Source: Gammaproteobacteria bacterium (GTDB lineage Bacteria; Pseudomonadota; Gammaproteobacteria; Pseudomonadales; Pseudohongiellaceae). From it: a DNA stretch of 9,669 nucleotides. Every line of letters begins with the position of its first letter. Within the stretch, counting starts at the first letter, position 1. A program made the translations under genes and the position numbers. This document shows, piece by piece, positions 1 to 6,525 of the stretch. The stretch is from the NCBI GenBank assembly GCA_003451715.1, contig DMJN01000180.1:1-9669 (forward strand), given 5' to 3'. A model generated the notes under the pieces. The model ran no database searches, had not been told where the DNA came from, and saw nothing but the letters and a program-made list of their open reading frames with translations.

Positions 1-1
1 C

Positions 2-237
2 AAGCCTGACTATGCTGAAGCCTATAACAATATCGGGGTTGCCCTAGCAGCTAAGGGAGACCTAGCGGCTGCTATAGATGGCTATGAAAAAGCTCTCAGG
101 ATTAAGCCTGATTATGCTGATGCCTATAACAATATGGGTAATGCCCTGAAAGATCAGGAACAACTAGATGCTGCCATAGATAGCTACAAAGAAGCTCTAA
201 AGATCAAGCCTGACTATGCTGAAGCCTACCAAAATGC
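2..237 (+). repeat. 102-bp tandem repeat units encoding TPRs
   Basis: Near-identical 32-base segments start at 2, 104 and 206, exactly 102 bases (34 codons) apart. Each encodes K-P-D-Y-A-(E/D)-A-Y. The units differ at only a few bases here, so they look like recent duplications inside the TPR part of the gene. More units probably lie upstream of base 1. Confidence 0.85.
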
Positions 238-1420
238 AATGGAAGTTCTAGAAATATGGAACAAGTTGGATGATCTTAGTGGATGGATTGAGAAGGCTCA
301 GGTTTCACTTGAGCAAGTCCCTCCTGATATAAAATATTACGAAGCAAAACTGTTATCCAGAAAAAATGATCGCCTAAAAGCTCTTGAAATTCTAGAAACT
401 TTTGAAGTTGCTGAAATTTCAAAAAATAGACGTCCTGCTTTTTTAGAATTGAAGGCGAAATGCTTCCAAAAAATACAAGAATTTGATAGGTCCTACGATT
501 ATTTTAAGCAAATGAATGACTGCATTCAAAAAACTACCGAGTTTCAAAATTACGACCCTGACCAATACTTCACCGAATGCACTCTCCAATTAACTCAAAT
601 TAAATCTTCATCATTCACAATTGCCAAACCACAACCACTCTCACAATCCGGCACTGATCCAGTTTTTCTCATTGGATTCCCAAGATCAGGTACCACATTG
701 CTTGATGCCATTCTTAGATCTCATTCGAGAATTGAAGTCATCGAAGAGAAACCGATGCTCTCGATGGCAGGTTCATTAATTAACGCAAAGCTAAGAGTTT
801 TCAATTTAGACATTTTGGAAACTCTTAGCCTTGAAGTTGTTGATGAGGCAAAACAAGTCTATTTCAAAGAACTCGAAAAACATATAGAAAGTGGTGGATT
901 TAATAATCTTATTATCGACAAATTCCCACTTAATATTTTACAAATACCTCTAATAAAACAACTTTTTCCAGAAACGAAGTTCATATTTTCCGTTCGTCAT
1001 CCATTCGACGTGATATTGAGCTGTTGGATGCAAAATTTTAAATTGAATGAGGCAATGGCTAATATGGTCGACTTAGACCGCATAGTTGATCTGTACTGTA
1101 TTGCTCTAGAAACTTTAAAGTCTTCGCAAACTCGTTATGGCCTTGAAGTTCATAGGATCAAGTACGAGAACTTAGTAATCGATCTCCAAACGGAAACAAC
1201 CGCACTCCTCGAGTTTCTTGGATTAGATTGGGAAGCTCAACTGGAAAACTATAGAGATACTGTCCTCAAGAGGGGTAGAGTTCATACTCCAAGCTACTCA
1301 CAAATCGTTCAACCTTTATACAAAGATGCGTCTTATCGTTGGAAGAACTACAAAAAGCACCTTGAGAAATATTTCGACAAGATCGAACCGTGGGCAGATG
1401 AATTGGGATATGAGCTATGA
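2..1420 (+). CDS. TPR-repeat sulfotransferase, 5' partial (C-terminal 472 residues)
   Basis: The frame is open from base 2, so the gene starts upstream of the window; an internal ATG at 134 is not the real start. The visible protein begins with tetratricopeptide repeats of 34 residues, each carrying the KPDYAEAYNN signature, then a helical linker, then a sulfotransferase domain of the Sulfotransfer_3 type from about residue 220. Visible motifs are the PAPS 5'-phosphosulfate loop FPRSGTTLL (about residues 226-234), the 3'-phosphate-binding SVRHPFDVILS (about 330-340) and a C-terminal HTPSYSQ...RWKNY segment (about 428-449) usual for TPR-sulfotransferases. Such enzymes move sulfate from PAPS to an acceptor; the TPRs probably bind a partner or substrate. 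The acceptor cannot be read from sequence. Base composition is AT-rich compared with the rest (13 of 60 G/C at 901-960 against 29 of 60 at 3661-3720), which may mean transfer. No downstream partner gene is visible. Confidence 0.9.
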   Translation, partial: KPDYAEAYNNIGVALAAKGDLAAAIDGYEKALRIKPDYADAYNNMGNALKDQEQLDAAIDSYKEALKIKPDYAEAYQNAMEVLEIWNKLDDLSGWIEKAQVSLEQVPPDIKYYEAKLLSRKNDRLKALEILETFEVAEISKNRRPAFLELKAKCFQKIQEFDRSYDYFKQMNDCIQKTTEFQNYDPDQYFTECTLQLTQIKSSSFTIAKPQPLSQSGTDPVFLIGFPRSGTTLLDAILRSHSRIEVIEEKPMLSMAGSLINAKLRVFNLDILETLSLEVVDEAKQVYFKELEKHIESGGFNNLIIDKFPLNILQIPLIKQLFPETKFIFSVRHPFDVILSCWMQNFKLNEAMANMVDLDRIVDLYCIALETLKSSQTRYGLEVHRIKYENLVIDLQTETTALLEFLGLDWEAQLENYRDTVLKRGRVHTPSYSQIVQPLYKDASYRWKNYKKHLEKYFDKIEPWADELGYEL

Positions 1421-2104
1421 CTGTATCCCGCCCCATTTTTCCGAGCGTTATTACCACGGCATTCCCGCTTCTACTGGTAACTACCGTCGCTGGCTCGCTT
1501 GCGGCGGCACATCACGCTTAGCTGTTAAACTACGCCTGCCGTCAATTCAGCTCCTGAAGCTTGATGCAAAGCAACATGTCGCTTTGTTGGCCGCGCTATA
1601 GTCTGGCGTGCCAAGATGTCCCGGGAGGTTTACCAAAATGCTCGCCTCGAGTTATAAGAAAATGGCCGGCACCTCTGCCGTGTTTCTATCTGCTGATTAC
1701 GATGGCGCTTCACCCGTAGAACGCGATGGAATGGTTTGGTCAGCCGAAGAATTGCACCTCGATCAACTCACCACCGATCGAAATCCGAAGCCCGCCATGC
1801 AAACCGTATTGGCATTGGAGGGGTTAGAAGAATACGATATGCCTCAGAATGGAGATGTCAGAAACGTAGAATCGGTGAGTGTAGATTTTGTGTACTTCGA
1901 CCAGATTCACGCCTGGATACAATTAGTCTAAAGAATTCTATTCGTAGCAAGCCGGTTTCATGATAGTCGTCGGGCGAGAGTGGTCTTGCTGTGAGCAAGA
2001 GTGGCATCTACTCCACCACCGGCTAGCGCGATGCTAGTCGCATATACAGTAGTGACCATATACTTGTTGAGAGGATCCCGAATACGATGCTCAGTAAAAG
2101 TGAT
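1421..2104. other. poorly coding spacer with small hairpins
   Basis: Apart from the small ORF at 1638-1931 I see no gene here. Hairpins visible by eye: CAAAGC (1567-1572) with GCTTTG (1581-1586), and TCTTGCT (1984-1990) with AGCAAGA (1994-2000) around a 3-base loop. Neither is followed by a T-run, so they are not classical terminators. An 11-base imperfect tandem repeat (GCTAGCGCGAT / GCTAGTCGCAT) lies at 2022-2043. The spacer lies 3' of both flanking genes. Confidence 0.5.
1638..1931 (+). CDS. hypothetical protein, 97 aa (orphan small ORF)
   Basis: I do not recognise this product. The start is the ATG at 1638, chosen because GGGAGG (1623-1628) lies nine bases upstream; the same frame is open upstream to a possible non-ATG start at 1608 that has no such site. 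The protein is acidic in its second half (LEGLEEYDMP, then a hydrophobic C-terminal stretch VDFVYFDQIHAWIQLV). It has no signal peptide, membrane helix or cysteine. It sits alone in a 684-base stretch between the sulfotransferase and the convergent zinc-finger/membrane gene. It may be a genuine small gene, or the remains of a longer one; the short length and lack of family resemblance keep confidence low. Confidence 0.35.
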   Translation: MLASSYKKMAGTSAVFLSADYDGASPVERDGMVWSAEELHLDQLTTDRNPKPAMQTVLALEGLEEYDMPQNGDVRNVESVSVDFVYFDQIHAWIQLV

Positions 2105-2701
2105 CTACTCAACCACTGTCGGATCGGGATTGTTCCTGCTTACATAGATCTGTGTATAGCCATAAACTTCAGGATTGGGATGCGCTACCCGTATATCGTC
2201 TTCCATGGCAGTGATGATATTGAGCGCGTTAGAATCTGCACAGCGTGGAGAGGCATCAGGCTCCAGGCCATTAGCCAGCCCCATGCCAATTTCTCTAAAA
2301 ACCAGCAGACACTGTGTAAGAGAAGCCAGCTCCATATCTCTGACAATGTCCTCAGCGCCAACCGTTTGATTCGTTACGGGGTTGGAGTAGTACACCATCC
2401 GTACGGCAATGAAAAGGAATGAGATCCCGATGATTGACCACTGTAGTGCCTTGGTGTTGAATTTTCTGCGGCCGGGAGGCGGAAAATTCTCTGGCTCCGG
2501 GCTCTCGATCTTTAGTGAATGGTCTGGTTGCTCCAATTGCTGGGATTGGGCGGAAACGAATTGCTCCGTCTCACGAATTGTTACACATTTTTCACACAAG
2601 ACTTCGGAGTCGGTGTAATTAGTACAGAGACCACATAGTGGAGTCCTACAATTATCACAATTGGCGATTGCAGGGACGTTTGGATGGTCTTCGCACTGCA
2701 T
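2105..2701 (-). CDS. B-box-like zinc-finger, single-pass membrane protein, 198 aa
   Basis: The first 39 residues hold eight regularly spaced metal ligands: C3-x2-H6, C15-x2-C18, C23-x2-C26 and C36-x2-C39. This is the pattern of bacterial B-box-type zinc fingers (CxxH...C..C....C..C). A charged, Glu/Pro-rich linker (about 40-85) leads to one transmembrane helix (about residues 88-106, WSIIGISFLFIAV core) with basic GRRKFNTK before it. By the positive-inside rule the zinc finger should be cytoplasmic and the 90-residue C-terminal domain, with two cysteines (C131, C154), extracytoplasmic. The function is unknown; zinc-dependent protein contact at the inner membrane face is an inference. It lies about 150 bases downstream of hemN on the same strand, close enough for co-transcription, although no terminator or promoter decides this. 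The start ATG at 2701 places the first Cys at position 3, as usual in this group. Confidence 0.75.
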   Translation of the reverse strand: MQCEDHPNVPAIANCDNCRTPLCGLCTNYTDSEVLCEKCVTIRETEQFVSAQSQQLEQPDHSLKIESPEPENFPPPGRRKFNTKALQWSIIGISFLFIAVRMVYYSNPVTNQTVGAEDIVRDMELASLTQCLLVFREIGMGLANGLEPDASPRCADSNALNIITAMEDDIRVAHPNPEVYGYTQIYVSRNNPDPTVVE

Positions 2702-2850
2702 TATTTGGATCTTCTGGCAGTTACCATGTTGCCGATTCTAGATTAACGGCAGAATTCTTGCGACCCGAATCAATAGGGTCAGGGGCATTACTGTCCCACA
2801 TGTTGATCACTGTACTCGCTAACGGCAGCGCCCCTAATCCTTTAGATTTC
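2702..2850. other. hemN to zinc-finger gene spacer
   Basis: This 149-base gap between two minus-strand genes contains a small inverted repeat, GACCC (2762-2766) and GGGTC (2776-2780), with no T-run. No clear promoter is visible. The GCCGTTA heptamer occurs twice on the minus strand in this gap. Confidence 0.3.
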
Positions 2851-4245
2851 TTAGATAGCACGAGAGAACTGCTGTTTAACGGCCAGTCTCGAATAGACAT
2901 CGAATACCATTGCGATATTGCGCAATAGCAATCGGCCGAGCGCTTGTACAGCGATCGTTCGCTCATCGACGGTGACCAATCCATCTGCAACCAAAAGCTC
3001 CATCTGGTCCAACTCTTCAGCGAAATAGGATTGAAAGTCCACCTCGAAGCGATTCTCTATTGACGCTATATCCAAAATACCCTGGCACATGAGTTCCTGA
3101 ATTACGGCACGTCTAAGCTGGTCGTCAGCGTTCAATCGATAGCCCTGAAACACGGCCAGATGATTGTTATCGATCGCATCGAAATAGGCACCCTCGAAGC
3201 GCTCGTTCTGGCAATAGGCGTTACTCGTCTTGCCGATCGATGTCACCCCCAGTCCGATCATGTCGGCATCGGCATGAGTCGAGTATCCCTGGAAATTTCT
3301 TTGCAACGATCCATTCTCTTTCGCCAGCACCAGTTCATCATCCGGCAGGGCAAAGTGATCCATACCGATATACACATAACCGGCTTGCTGCAGGTGATTT
3401 ATTGTCAACTCCAGAAGCCCGAGTTTGGTCATAGCATCTGGCAGAGTCTCTTCCCTGATCAACTTTTGTGCCTTCACCCGACGTGGTAAGTGAGCGTAGT
3501 TATAAACTGCCAGTCTTTCCGGGCGCATGTCGATAACCTTGTCCAGTGTTATGGAAAAACTCTCGACCGTCTGAAAAGGCAGCCCATAGATTAGATCCAT
3601 ACTGACAGACTCGTAGTTTGCATCGCGCGCTGCATCCATAACTGCCTGGGTCTGTTCCCTGGATTGTTCCCGGTTTACCGCCTTCTGAACTTTTTCATCG
3701 AAATCCTGAACGCCGAGACTGATGCGGTTGAAGCCGAATTCTCGCAGAATACCGATGGTGTTCTCTCTCACTGCCCTGGGATCAACCTCAATGGAAAACT
3801 CTCTTTCGTGCCTGGGAGCCAGTTCGAAGTATTGCCCTGTAACCTGCATTAATTGATTGAGTTGTTCATCGCTCAAGAATGTCGGAGTACCTCCACCGAA
3901 GTGCAATTGATTTACCTGGCGAAGGCCATCCACCAGCTCACCCTGCATGGCGATTTCTTTGTGCAGTCGTTCGAGGTAGGGAATCGCACGATCGTGTGTG
4001 TGGGTAATTATCTTGTTACAGGCGCAATAAAAACAGAGCGACTCGCAATAGGGAATGTGGAAATACAATGAGAGAGGGCTTGCATCACGATTGCTTTGTT
4101 CGAGCTCTTTGCGGTAATTATCTTCAGTAAACTTGGAGGTGAACTGTACTGCCGTCGGATAGGACGTGTAGCGAGGTCCAAACGTGTCGTACTTTTTCAG
4201 AAGATCAGCATCGAACTTAACAGCGCTGGTATTGTTCTGAGTCAT
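2851..4245 (-). CDS. hemN: oxygen-independent coproporphyrinogen III oxidase
   Basis: This is a radical-SAM enzyme that converts coproporphyrinogen III to protoporphyrinogen IX by two oxidative decarboxylations in haem synthesis without O2; it is cytoplasmic. The 464-residue length matches the HemN family (about 457 in E. coli). The [4Fe-4S] motif is at residues 67-76, CESLCFYCAC, with the CX3CX2C cysteines C67, C71, C74 and the extra conserved C76. It is preceded by YFHIPYC, whose Tyr and His are the usual HemN residues. The SAM-binding GGGTPTFLS starts at 117. The SIEVDPR and GVQDFD stretches are also typical. This full HemN-like arrangement, with the N-terminal YDTFGPRYTSYPT arm and a long C-terminal domain, argues against the shorter HemW haem chaperone. 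The start ATG at 4245 has no good Shine-Dalgarno in front, but the N-terminus fits the family. No FNR-type TTGAT-N4-ATCAA box is seen upstream. Confidence 0.96.
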   Translation of the reverse strand: MTQNNTSAVKFDADLLKKYDTFGPRYTSYPTAVQFTSKFTEDNYRKELEQSNRDASPLSLYFHIPYCESLCFYCACNKIITHTHDRAIPYLERLHKEIAMQGELVDGLRQVNQLHFGGGTPTFLSDEQLNQLMQVTGQYFELAPRHEREFSIEVDPRAVRENTIGILREFGFNRISLGVQDFDEKVQKAVNREQSREQTQAVMDAARDANYESVSMDLIYGLPFQTVESFSITLDKVIDMRPERLAVYNYAHLPRRVKAQKLIREETLPDAMTKLGLLELTINHLQQAGYVYIGMDHFALPDDELVLAKENGSLQRNFQGYSTHADADMIGLGVTSIGKTSNAYCQNERFEGAYFDAIDNNHLAVFQGYRLNADDQLRRAVIQELMCQGILDIASIENRFEVDFQSYFAEELDQMELLVADGLVTVDERTIAVQALGRLLLRNIAMVFDVYSRLAVKQQFSRAI

Positions 4246-4651
4246 ATTGGGAGTCGTGGCCTGTTTGAGGAGAGCATCTTAGCGGAGTGACGCTAAAGTA
4301 TAAACCGGTTGAGTTGTTCTGTGGATTCCTGGTGTATTTCCGGCACTTCTAGATTAAGGATCTTCAAAGCCTTTTGGGGAGAAGAATCACCGCCATAGAC
4401 CCCTCATCACCGTGCCTTAGCCCTGAGGAATAAGCAACCGACAGTAGTCGTCAGGGTGCATGAGCAGCATTGACAGCGATTGAACAGCCCTCCTAAACCA
4501 GAATAGCTGTAAAAAAACCGATCCAGCACGAAGAATATAGGTTCATTCAGTGAATTTGCAGGCAAAATAGCCTCTTGACCTGGGATTCTTCTGCGCACTT
4601 CCCCTAGGCAAGCGCCAGCAGATTTCCTGGCTTGGATGAGTAGGTACTTCG
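4246..4651. other. divergent intergenic spacer, hemN / GST
   Basis: There are 406 bases between the divergent hemN and GST starts, with no convincing gene. The minus-strand 63-codon frame at 4407-4598 has cysteine- and serine-rich, unremarkable content and no ribosome site. Close to the GST start is an inverted repeat GCCAG (4614-4618) / CTGGC (4627-4631). A TTGACC at 4575-4580 resembles a -35 box, but no good -10 follows at the right distance. Promoters for both flanking genes must lie here but cannot be assigned. Confidence 0.4.
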
Positions 4652-5272
4652 ATGAAGCTCTATCATTGCCCGAACGCCCGATCTGTCCGTCCCCTGTGGG
4701 CTCTGGAAGAGTTGGGCCTGGCTTACGAGCTGGAGGTCATGCCATTTCCTCCGCGTTCCGAAGTAGTGGGATACCTTGAGATCAATCCTTTGGGCACAGT
4801 CCCGACTTTCATCGACGGTAATCTCACTATGACTGAGTCTACTGGTATCTGCCAGTACCTGGTAGACCAATACGGCCCGACACCGCTGGGAATGACCGCG
4901 GAAGAGCCGGAATACGGCGATTACCTGAACTGGCTGCACCGCAGTGACGCAACGTTTACTTTCCCCCAGGCTATAGTGCTGCGCTATACCCAACTCGAAC
5001 CCGCCGAACGGCGGGTTCCACAAGTGGCCCAGGATTATGCAATCTGGTTCCACTCCAGGTTGAGAGCCCTGGAAGCGGCGTTAGAAGGGAAAATGTTTCT
5101 CGTCGGTGATCGTTTTACTATCGCCGACATCGCTGTGGGCTACGCCTTACAGATGGGGGAACGCCTCGGATTAAGTGACCGCTGTAAGCCTAATTGCAAG
5201 CGTTATCTGGCAGATTTGAACGATAGACCGGCCTATAAGCGGTCACAGGAAAAGGGCAGACTTGAAGGATAG
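4652..5272 (+). CDS. glutathione S-transferase family protein, 206 aa
   Basis: Cytosolic GST with the usual two-domain layout. Residues 1-75 form the thioredoxin-like domain: a MKLYHCPNARSVRPLWALEE opening strand, loop and helix, then the cis-proline in GTVPTF (P51) and the glutathione gamma-glutamyl site TES at 61-63. The all-helical domain runs from about 85 to 200 and contains the N-capping box and hydrophobic motif FTIADIAVGYAL (155-166, T156/D159). The length is normal for the family. The catalytic residue is probably in the SRS-like loop around C6-S11; the class and substrate cannot be fixed, but the sequence looks like the broad bacterial theta/beta-like group. The start ATG at 4652 follows GATGAGTAGG at a reasonable distance. 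It acts in glutathione conjugation or peroxide/xenobiotic detoxification. It is divergent from hemN and followed after a short gap by a small lipoprotein gene. Confidence 0.92.
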   Translation: MKLYHCPNARSVRPLWALEELGLAYELEVMPFPPRSEVVGYLEINPLGTVPTFIDGNLTMTESTGICQYLVDQYGPTPLGMTAEEPEYGDYLNWLHRSDATFTFPQAIVLRYTQLEPAERRVPQVAQDYAIWFHSRLRALEAALEGKMFLVGDRFTIADIAVGYALQMGERLGLSDRCKPNCKRYLADLNDRPAYKRSQEKGRLEG

Positions 5273-5326
5273 ATCAAAGTTTTGCGACGTCCACTCTAGT
5301 AATCTGGTAAAATGGAAAGCTTGAAA

Positions 5327-5653
5327 ATGAATAGGTCACAGGCAATGAACAGAATCATGATTGCCGCTATGGCCAGTGTGATACTGGCCTCGTGTACGGG
5401 CACCGATCGGCTGGCGTTCCACCGCATGACGGAGATTGAACTCCTGGCTTACAATGAAACCGTAGAAGTGCCAGATTGGGTGTACTGTTTCGATGAGGTA
5501 AGGACAGGTTCATTCATCAGGAAACGATACTGTCTCACATTGTTGGAAATTTTAGCTGCACTCGAAGACAACTCCCACGCCTTAGGTGTTGTGAATTATG
5601 GTGCCCGCAATAGATACACACCAGGCTATAACCAAGGCTCCGGGTTTGACTGA
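5327..5653 (+). CDS. small lipoprotein, 108 aa, two-cysteine TGSxIRKR motif
   Basis: The N-terminus has a basic start, a hydrophobic core and the lipobox L-A-S-C (residues 20-23 from the ATG at 5327), so the mature protein should be a lipid-anchored envelope protein. After the anchor comes a segment with two cysteines spaced around a TGSFIRKR stretch (C54 and C69), a pattern I associate with small uncharacterised proteobacterial secreted proteins of the form C...TGSxI..R.C. The function is unknown. Three in-frame ATGs are possible: 5312, 5327 and 5345. I chose 5327 because GGAAAG (5314-5319) lies seven bases before it; 5345 would give a tighter signal peptide. A TGGTAAAAT extended -10-like sequence at 5305-5313 could be a promoter, which would also exclude the 5312 start. 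The gene ends just before a strong terminator. Confidence 0.7.
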   Translation: MNRSQAMNRIMIAAMASVILASCTGTDRLAFHRMTEIELLAYNETVEVPDWVYCFDEVRTGSFIRKRYCLTLLEILAALEDNSHALGVVNYGARNRYTPGYNQGSGFD

Positions 5654-5675
5654 AGCTGGATTTGCTGCACTCATG

Positions 5676-5705
5676 AAGCCGGGTTGTGATGTGCCCGGCT
5701 TTTTT
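5676..5705 (+). terminator. rho-independent terminator after the lipoprotein gene
   Basis: A perfect 8-bp stem AAGCCGGG (5676-5683) / CCCGGCTT (5694-5701) with a 10-base loop is followed by a run of T to 5705. It lies 23 bases after the lipoprotein stop. On the minus strand no T-run follows, so it should stop only rightward transcription, shielding the convergent arsI gene. Confidence 0.9.
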
Positions 5706-5728
5706 GCTAGCGGAAGACGAGTTTCCAG

Positions 5729-6127
5729 TTAACGAATATCGAGTTCTTTCGAATCACCGAACGTTGCAATGGATTCCAATGTGTGAAAATTCTCCCAGGG
5801 AATATTTGCAGGGTCCATCGTCCAGTACTTATTGGATTTGGCGTAGCAACAGTTGCGCTTTTCTTCCTTTAACCCACTCAGCTCTGCCTGTTTGAGTCGC
5901 TTCTCTATTGCTTCCAGTTCGTCATCATCGTCTACCTGGAAGCCGAGGTGATTCAGGCCAAGCTTGCCGCATTTTTCGGAAATGGCGAAGTTGACGGCGG
6001 GATCGTCCAGCATCCATTTGACATAGTCGTGCTTGACCACATCGGCGTCTTGATTGAATAAAATTTTATAGAAGTTAATGCCTTGATCAAGGTCATCAAC
6101 TGACACATGCACATGTAAGCGCTTCAT
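5729..6127 (-). CDS. arsI: ArsI-type C-As lyase (VOC family dioxygenase), 132 aa
   Basis: Known ArsI enzymes are Fe(II)-dependent dioxygenases of the vicinal-oxygen-chelate fold that cleave the C-As bond of trivalent organoarsenicals such as MAs(III), releasing As(III). The protein opens MKRLHVHVSVDDL, typical of the ArsI/CadI group. Candidate metal ligands by position are a histidine in strand 1 (H5 or H7), H60 in LNHLGFQV, and E112 in PWENFHT. The substrate-binding vicinal cysteine pair is present as RNCCYAKS (C93, C94). The YWTMDPANIPWENFHT end is also characteristic. Length is close to the usual range, though shorter than some ArsI at the C-terminus. A strong ribosome site, AGAGGTGA, lies just before the ATG. 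It starts 22 bases after the arsR stop, so the two form an operon. Older databases may call this a cadmium-induced protein CadI; the cysteine pair and ArsR neighbour favour ArsI. Confidence 0.88.
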   Translation of the reverse strand: MKRLHVHVSVDDLDQGINFYKILFNQDADVVKHDYVKWMLDDPAVNFAISEKCGKLGLNHLGFQVDDDDELEAIEKRLKQAELSGLKEEKRNCCYAKSNKYWTMDPANIPWENFHTLESIATFGDSKELDIR

Positions 6128-6149
6128 TTAATCACCTCTTGAACTAATT

Positions 6150-6473
6150 CTATTGCTTGCCAGCATTCTCACAGCTCGATGTCTTGAACTTGCCCTGACA
6201 ACAATCTTCCACCAGATAGGAAAGCAATTGGTTAATGCATTGGAAATTGGCTGAGTAGATTAGCGAGCGACCGTCCCGTTCTACATCCAGTAGTCCGGCC
6301 TGCTTAAGATTGCGCAGGTGAAAAGAGAGCGTCGCACCGGGCAGCTCAAATTCCTCTGTCATGGTACCGACGACCTGGCCTTGCAGCCCCTGTCTTACCA
6401 GGTAGCGAAAGATTTCCAGGCGAGTCTCATGGGCCAGTGCCGCAAGTGCTTCGCTTGCCTCAAATATTTCCAT
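6150..6473 (-). CDS. arsR: ArsR-family metalloregulator, 107 aa
   Basis: A winged-helix ArsR/SmtB repressor. The core LAALAHETRLEIFRYLV is at residues 11-26, the recognition helix region GATLSFHLRNLKQAGLL at 46-62, and the wing VERDGRSLIYS at 64-74. The sensing site is probably C-terminal: C91-C92 in VEDCCQGKF and C101, like the C-terminal cysteine triad of the Acidithiobacillus ferrooxidans type of ArsR, and not the ELCVCDL-type site of plasmid R773 ArsR; C79 is a further cysteine. I chose the ATG at 6473 because ArsR proteins begin here; an upstream in-frame TTG at 6545 would add 24 residues that are unlike the family and would translate the operator. The start has no Shine-Dalgarno; it appears leaderless (see the palindrome entry). 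Binding As(III) or MAs(III) should release it from the operator and allow arsRI transcription. Confidence 0.9.
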   Translation of the reverse strand: MEIFEASEALAALAHETRLEIFRYLVRQGLQGQVVGTMTEEFELPGATLSFHLRNLKQAGLLDVERDGRSLIYSANFQCINQLLSYLVEDCCQGKFKTSSCENAGKQ

Positions 6474-6494
6474 ATTTCCAATATATTGGAAATA
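6473..6494 (-). promoter_or_regulatory. arsR operator: perfect 22-bp palindrome over the -10 box and start codon
   Basis: The half-site TATTTCCAATA is followed directly by its exact reverse complement, giving 22 bp of perfect dyad symmetry. On the minus strand the centre contains TATATT (6485 to 6480), one mismatch from a consensus -10. A TTGCAT 17 bases upstream (6508 to 6503) can serve as a weak -35. Transcription would then begin at or beside the A of the arsR ATG (6473), seven bases beyond the -10. A repressor bound here blocks RNA polymerase, so autoregulation is likely. The palindrome is seen directly; its role as operator and the start point are inference. Confidence 0.8.
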
Positions 6495-6525
6495 AAAAAG
6501 ATATGCAACAAGTTTTTGTCTTGGC

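Noticed and set aside
1524..1530. GTTAAAC resembling an integron attC core site (GTTRRRY)
   Set aside because: No matching RYYYAAC partner with a foldable attC-like arm was found within a sensible distance, and the neighbouring ORFs are not arranged as cassettes.
4246..4330. FNR/Anr box upstream of hemN
   Set aside because: I looked for TTGAT-N4-ATCAA and near matches on both strands and found none convincing.
4407..4598. Minus-strand 63-codon frame between hemN and GST
   Set aside because: No ribosome site, no recognisable composition or domain; it lies in the divergent promoter region.
4604..5053. Minus-strand 149-codon frame opposite the GST gene
   Set aside because: It is antisense to a well-supported GST and shows no protein-like features of its own.
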